Shown here piece by piece: positions 5,584 to 7,575 of a DNA stretch of 7,575 nucleotides. This stretch comes from Chloroflexota bacterium (GTDB lineage: Bacteria > Chloroflexota > Dormibacteria > Dormibacterales > Dormibacteraceae), in contig VBGV01000111.1 of assembly GCA_005880755.1 (NCBI GenBank), positions 1-7,575 on the forward strand, read 5' to 3'. The notes beneath the pieces are model-generated. The model saw nothing but the letters and a program-made list of their open reading frames with translations. It searched no databases and had not been told where the DNA came from. Both the position numbers and the translations under genes were made by a program. Within the stretch, counting starts at the first letter, position 1. The number at the start of each line of letters is the position of its first letter.

Positions 5584-5907
5584 CTAGACGGCTCCTTCCA
5601 ATTTGGCGAGGCGCCGCTGCAGTCCGTTGAGCTCCCGCTCCATCGCAGCCAGCGCCCGGCGCCTGCGCGCCGACTCTGACAGGAGTCCGAGCTTCGTCTC
5701 ATATTCCTGCAGGGCGCGCGTCGAGCGCCGCACGATATCGTGCACCGCGGCGCGAGACGTGCCCTGCTGGGCGGCGATCTCCGCGAGTGACCAGTCGCTG
5801 CGGAGGTAGAGGTCGACGACCTCGCGCTGGTGGCCCGTGAGGAGCGCGCCGTAGCGCTCGTAGAGCGCCAATGTCCGACCGCGAGCCTGGAGGGTGTCAA
5901 GGGCCAT
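5584..5907 (-). CDS. ylxM: YlxM/p13-like DNA-binding protein
   Basis: A 107-residue helix-turn-helix protein of the YlxM family, which is encoded next to ffh/ftsY and in streptococci influences SRP function. The family core LYERYGALLTGHQREVVDLYL (split across residues 15-35) is followed by a sigma-70 region-4-like helix-turn-helix, SLAEIAAQQGTSRAAVHDIVRRS (40-62). A charged helical C-terminus (66-104) with Leu/Glu/Arg spacing probably forms a coiled coil. The start is ATG at 5905-5907. There is no Shine-Dalgarno site, and a TAGACT -10-like box lies 8 bp upstream, so translation may be leaderless. It is the first gene of the minus-strand operon and abuts ffh. Its helix-turn-helix could bind the operon's own promoter, but nothing in the sequence proves that. 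Confidence 0.9.
   Translation of the reverse strand: MALDTLQARGRTLALYERYGALLTGHQREVVDLYLRSDWSLAEIAAQQGTSRAAVHDIVRRSTRALQEYETKLGLLSESARRRRALAAMERELNGLQRRLAKLEGAV
5592..5597 (-). promoter_or_regulatory. Ribosome binding site for ffh
   Basis: AAGGAG (minus strand), inside the last codons of ylxM, lies eight bases before the TTG start of ffh. It fixes a TTG start that coordinates alone would leave doubtful. Confidence 0.75.
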
Positions 5908-5910
5908 GCC

Positions 5911-5936
5911 TTGACAGTCTAGCAGCCGATTACAAT
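5911..5936 (+). promoter_or_regulatory. Candidate promoter of the DinB-like/AsnC-like/phosphatase genes
   Basis: TTGACA (5911-5916) is a perfect -35 hexamer and TACAAT (5931-5936) a good -10 box, but the 14-base spacer is shorter than the usual 16-18. The -10 ends 9 bases before TTG at 5946, so a start of transcription near 5943 would give an almost leaderless mRNA. The element interleaves with the divergent ylxM promoter, so the two would compete for polymerase. Confidence 0.45.
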
Positions 5937-5944
5937 CGATCCGA
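5916..5944 (-). promoter_or_regulatory. Candidate promoter of the ylxM-ffh operon (leaderless type)
   Basis: On the minus strand, TAGACT (5916-5921) matches the TAnnnT pattern of a -10 box and is followed by 8 bases and then the ylxM ATG. That spacing puts the predicted transcription start at or within two bases of the start codon. The -35 region (about 5939-5944, TCGGAT) is a poor match. The lack of a Shine-Dalgarno site before ylxM fits a leaderless transcript. This is prediction from motif spacing only. Confidence 0.45.
5927..5938. repeat. Short inverted repeat in the divergent promoter (possible operator)
   Basis: CGATT-AC-AATCG is a perfect 5+2+5 palindrome lying across the plus-strand -10 box and between the two divergent -10 elements. 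A dimeric regulator bound here could affect both directions. It is short enough to arise by chance, so the operator reading is tentative. Confidence 0.3.
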
Positions 5945-5945
5945 C

Positions 5946-6428
5946 TTGGAACCTCTGCTGCTCGAGGCCTTTCGCTACCACAAGTGGGCCAATCTGCAAC
6001 TGCTTGAGGTGTGCTCGAAGCTCAGCGACGAGCAGCTGCAACTCACGTCGGCTGGTACGTACGGCACCATCGCCGCGACCTTCCTGCATCTCGCTGCGGC
6101 TGAGCAGCGCTACGTAAAGCGGCTGGGTGGATCGGCGCCGCAGCTCTCCGAGAAGTCTGCGTTTCCTGGAGTCGATTCGCTGCGAGAGCAGATGGAACGC
6201 AGCGGCGACGAACTGCTGGCTTTGGCCGGCCAGGTGAGACCCGACGACACCACGCCCGCCGAAGGTACACGTCACGTCCGCCATTGGGTGCCCGTCGTTC
6301 AGTCCATTCATCACGGCAACGACCACCGGACACAGATATGCACGATCCTCGGACAGAACGGAATCGACTACGGAGACCTTGACGTGTGGGCTTACGCCAC
6401 GGCCGCCGGTGGCTATGTGATTGCTTAG
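5946..6428 (+). CDS. DinB-fold (DinB/DUF664-like) putative metal-dependent protein
   Basis: A 160-residue four-helix-bundle protein of the DinB superfamily, which includes thiol-S-transferases and metal-binding proteins of unknown role. N-terminal FRYHKWANLQLLE (9-21) matches the usual YxxWANxxLL helix. The three likely metal ligands are H48 (FLHLAAAEQRY), H123 and H127 (QSIHHGNDHRTQI, the family HxxxHRxQ motif). The start is taken as TTG at 5946-5948, just before the first conserved helix. An upstream ATG at 5871 would add 25 non-conserved residues, run through the divergent promoter and overlap ylxM head to head. There is no Shine-Dalgarno site. The next gene starts immediately after the stop. 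The substrate cannot be told from sequence, and E. coli DinB (DNA polymerase IV) is unrelated. Confidence 0.87.
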   Translation: MEPLLLEAFRYHKWANLQLLEVCSKLSDEQLQLTSAGTYGTIAATFLHLAAAEQRYVKRLGGSAPQLSEKSAFPGVDSLREQMERSGDELLALAGQVRPDDTTPAEGTRHVRHWVPVVQSIHHGNDHRTQICTILGQNGIDYGDLDVWAYATAAGGYVIA

Positions 6429-6719
6429 ATGCTGACTGCCTTCATCCTGGTCAAGTCCTCGCGTCAGGGGCTGACGAGCCTGGGTCCTCAACTCGCGGAC
6501 GTCGAGGGAGTGGCGGAGGTCTACACGGTGACCGGTGAGTGGGACTTCGTCGCGATCGTCAGGGTTCGCGAGCACGAGGACCTCGCCAATGTGGTCACGC
6601 AGCACCTCACCAAGCTGGACGGCATCGAGAAGACGCAGACCATGGTCGCGTTCCAGCAGTTCTCGGCCCACGACCTCGAGGCCATGTTTGGCCTCGGCCT
6701 CGAAGACAAGCAAGGCTGA
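6429..6719 (+). CDS. Stand-alone Lrp/AsnC ligand-binding (RAM) domain protein
   Basis: A 96-residue protein made only of the Lrp/AsnC C-terminal effector domain (RAM, AsnC_trans_reg), without the DNA-binding helix-turn-helix. The pattern is clear: AFILVKS (4-10), VEGVAEVYTVTGEWDFVAIVRV (split across 25-46, with the conserved GxxD turn at 36-39) and the final strand TQTMVAFQQF (69-78). Such domains form dimers and higher oligomers and bind amino acids or other small ligands. The ATG directly follows the TAG of the DinB-like gene. No strong ribosome site is visible, so translational coupling is likely. The stop overlaps the presumed start of the phosphatase gene. It could be a ligand sensor acting on a partner protein, but no target is evident. 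Confidence 0.92.
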   Translation: MLTAFILVKSSRQGLTSLGPQLADVEGVAEVYTVTGEWDFVAIVRVREHEDLANVVTQHLTKLDGIEKTQTMVAFQQFSAHDLEAMFGLGLEDKQG

Positions 6720-7498
6720 GCGACCTCCTCCCCGTCGCGCTGCGCGCCGCGCGAGCCGGCGCGGCGGTGCTTCGCGAGTCCGGTCTGCCGCAACCCGGTT
6801 TCGCGGCGGAGCTCAAGGCCAAGGGCGACTACGTCACAGATATGGATCGCCGGTCGGAGTCGGCCATCCTCGAGGTTCTCGCACGCGAGGCGCCGGGGAT
6901 CGCGGTGCTGGCCGAGGAGCGGGGCGGCGTGCGGGCGCAAACCATGTGGGCGGTCGATCCGCTTGACGGAACGACCAACTTCATGCGCGGCTTCCCTTCC
7001 GTCGGCATCTCGGTGGCCCTACTCGACGGCGGTCAGCCTCTGGTCGGCGTGGTGCTCGCTCCATACCTCGAGGTCGAGTTCGCCGCATCGCGGGGTAATG
7101 GAGCTTTCCTGAACGATGAACGGCTACCCCAACACCGTAGCATCGATCCGTCGGGCGCGGTGGTCGCGACCGGCTTCCCCTTCCGCAACAAGTCGCTTCT
7201 GCCCCGCTACCTTGCGATGTTCGAGCTGGCGATCGAGCGTTTTGAAGACCTGCGCCGTGCGGGTGCTGCGGCCCTCGATCTCGCATGGACCGCGAGCAGC
7301 ACCTTCGACGGTTTCTTCGAGCTTGGCCTCAACACGTGGGACGTCGCAGCGGGCGCTCTGCTGGTGCTCGAAGTCGGTGGACGCGTCAGCGATTGGTCGG
7401 GCGGCGACATGTGGCTCGAGAGCGGCAACATCCTGGCGGCCGCGCCGGCCGTGCACGATGTGTTGCTAGAGCTGGCCGCGAAACCGCATGAGCGGTAG
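6716..7498 (+). CDS. Inositol-monophosphatase family phosphatase
   Basis: A Mg-dependent, Li-sensitive-type phosphatase fold of about 260 residues. Numbering from 6716, it shows GDYVTDMD (37-44), EE at 67-68, WAVDPLDGTTNF (78-89, with metal ligands D81 and D84 and catalytic T86) and NTWDVAAG (206-213, with ligand D209), followed by LLVLEVGGRVSDWSG. The family often has NFVHG where this has NFMRG. Likely substrates are inositol phosphate, histidinol phosphate or a nucleotide phosphate, and sequence does not decide. The start is uncertain. The first family helix (LLPVALRAARAGAAVL) has no ATG, GTG or TTG before it, except GTG at 6539 deep inside the previous gene. CTG at 6716, overlapping the previous TGA as CTGA, keeps the helix. 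GTG at 6767 would cut it. Confidence 0.88.
   Translation: MSDLLPVALRAARAGAAVLRESGLPQPGFAAELKAKGDYVTDMDRRSESAILEVLAREAPGIAVLAEERGGVRAQTMWAVDPLDGTTNFMRGFPSVGISVALLDGGQPLVGVVLAPYLEVEFAASRGNGAFLNDERLPQHRSIDPSGAVVATGFPFRNKSLLPRYLAMFELAIERFEDLRRAGAAALDLAWTASSTFDGFFELGLNTWDVAAGALLVLEVGGRVSDWSGGDMWLESGNILAAAPAVHDVLLELAAKPHER
6745..6766 (+). repeat. Strong GC hairpin at the 5' end of the phosphatase gene
   Basis: An 8-bp all-G/C inverted repeat (arms 6745-6752 and 6759-6766, loop GAGCCG). It ends at the base before the alternative GTG start at 6767. As mRNA it would be very stable. No T-tract follows, so it is not a standard terminator. It could hinder initiation at 6767 or attenuate expression of the last gene, or simply reflect Arg/Ala codons. 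Confidence 0.4.
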
Positions 7499-7575
7499 CT
7501 CGACCATCGCGCGCCACTGCTGGCGGAGTGCAATCGAGGTGGGCAGCCGGCCGGCGTAGCGAATGCGCTCAGGGT
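7466..7575 (-). CDS. 3' end of an unidentified minus-strand gene (partial)
   Basis: From the right edge, one minus-strand frame reads PERIRYAGRLPTSIALRQQ, then WRAMVELPLMRFRGQL and TAG at 7466-7468. Third positions are mostly G or C, as in the confirmed genes, and the composition is protein-like. It would converge on the phosphatase gene and overlap it by 33 bp (7466-7498). Without it, 7499-7575 would be an empty tail. The RYxGR start recalls C-termini of 2-oxoglutarate dehydrogenase E1-type proteins (RYVGRxxxASPA), but the similarity is too short to rely on. The rest of the gene is outside the window. Confidence 0.45.
   Translation of the reverse strand, partial: PERIRYAGRLPTSIALRQQWRAMVELPLMRFRGQL

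Noticed and set aside
5871..5945. N-terminal extension of the DinB-like protein from ATG 5871
   Set aside because: Residues are not family-like, it crosses the promoter region and would overlap ylxM head to head.
5908..5945. SRP (4.5S) RNA or tRNA gene near ffh
   Set aside because: The gap is too short and has no matching secondary structure.
6539..6715. 59-residue N-terminal extension of the phosphatase from GTG 6539
   Set aside because: It is the out-of-frame reading of the AsnC-like gene, rich in Arg/His/Pro.

Overview
This is a GC-rich, gene-dense bacterial chromosome segment with almost no intergenic DNA. Most of it is a conserved housekeeping locus on the minus strand. Read 5'->3', its order is ylxM - ffh - rpsP - khpA - rimM - trmD - rplS - zinc-ribbon ORF - DUF4386 membrane protein - rnhB - yraN (5907 down to 51). 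The ylxM-ffh-rpsP-KH-rimM-trmD-rplS order is typical of Gram-positive-type (Terrabacteria) lineages. Together with the base composition, the frequent TTG/GTG starts and the leaderless-looking promoters, it suggests a high-GC member of that group such as Chloroflexota/Dormibacterota or an actinobacterial relative. That placement is an inference; no rRNA or other taxonomic marker is present.

Layout. Positions 1-46 hold the last codons of a plus-strand gene that converges on yraN. Positions 51-5907 are the minus-strand operon. Its genes abut or overlap by 4-46 bp except for three small gaps of 14, 50 and 25 bp around the two unusual members (zinc-ribbon ORF and DUF4386 protein). Positions 5908-5945 are a 38-bp divergent promoter region. 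Positions 5946-7498 are a tight plus-strand trio: a DinB-fold protein, a stand-alone Lrp/AsnC ligand-binding (RAM) domain and an inositol-monophosphatase-family enzyme. Positions 7466-7575 look like the 3' end of a further minus-strand gene overlapping the phosphatase tail.

How the genes work together. The operon joins co-translational protein export (Ffh with its regulator-like partner YlxM), the small ribosomal subunit (bS16 and its assembly factor RimM, plus the RNA-binding KH protein KhpA), tRNA m1G37 modification (TrmD), the large subunit (bL19), and RNA/DNA hybrid or nuclease functions (RNase HII, YraN). The places that depart from the textbook version are: an Arg/Gly-rich tail on KhpA, an acidic tail on bL19, a Met in the RNase HII GRG motif, and two unusual genes where other Gram-positives often carry lepB or rbgA. 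The plus-strand trio has no assigned pathway. No tRNA, rRNA, CRISPR array, insertion sequence or convincing rho-independent terminator was seen, and no gene-free stretch exceeds 60 bp.
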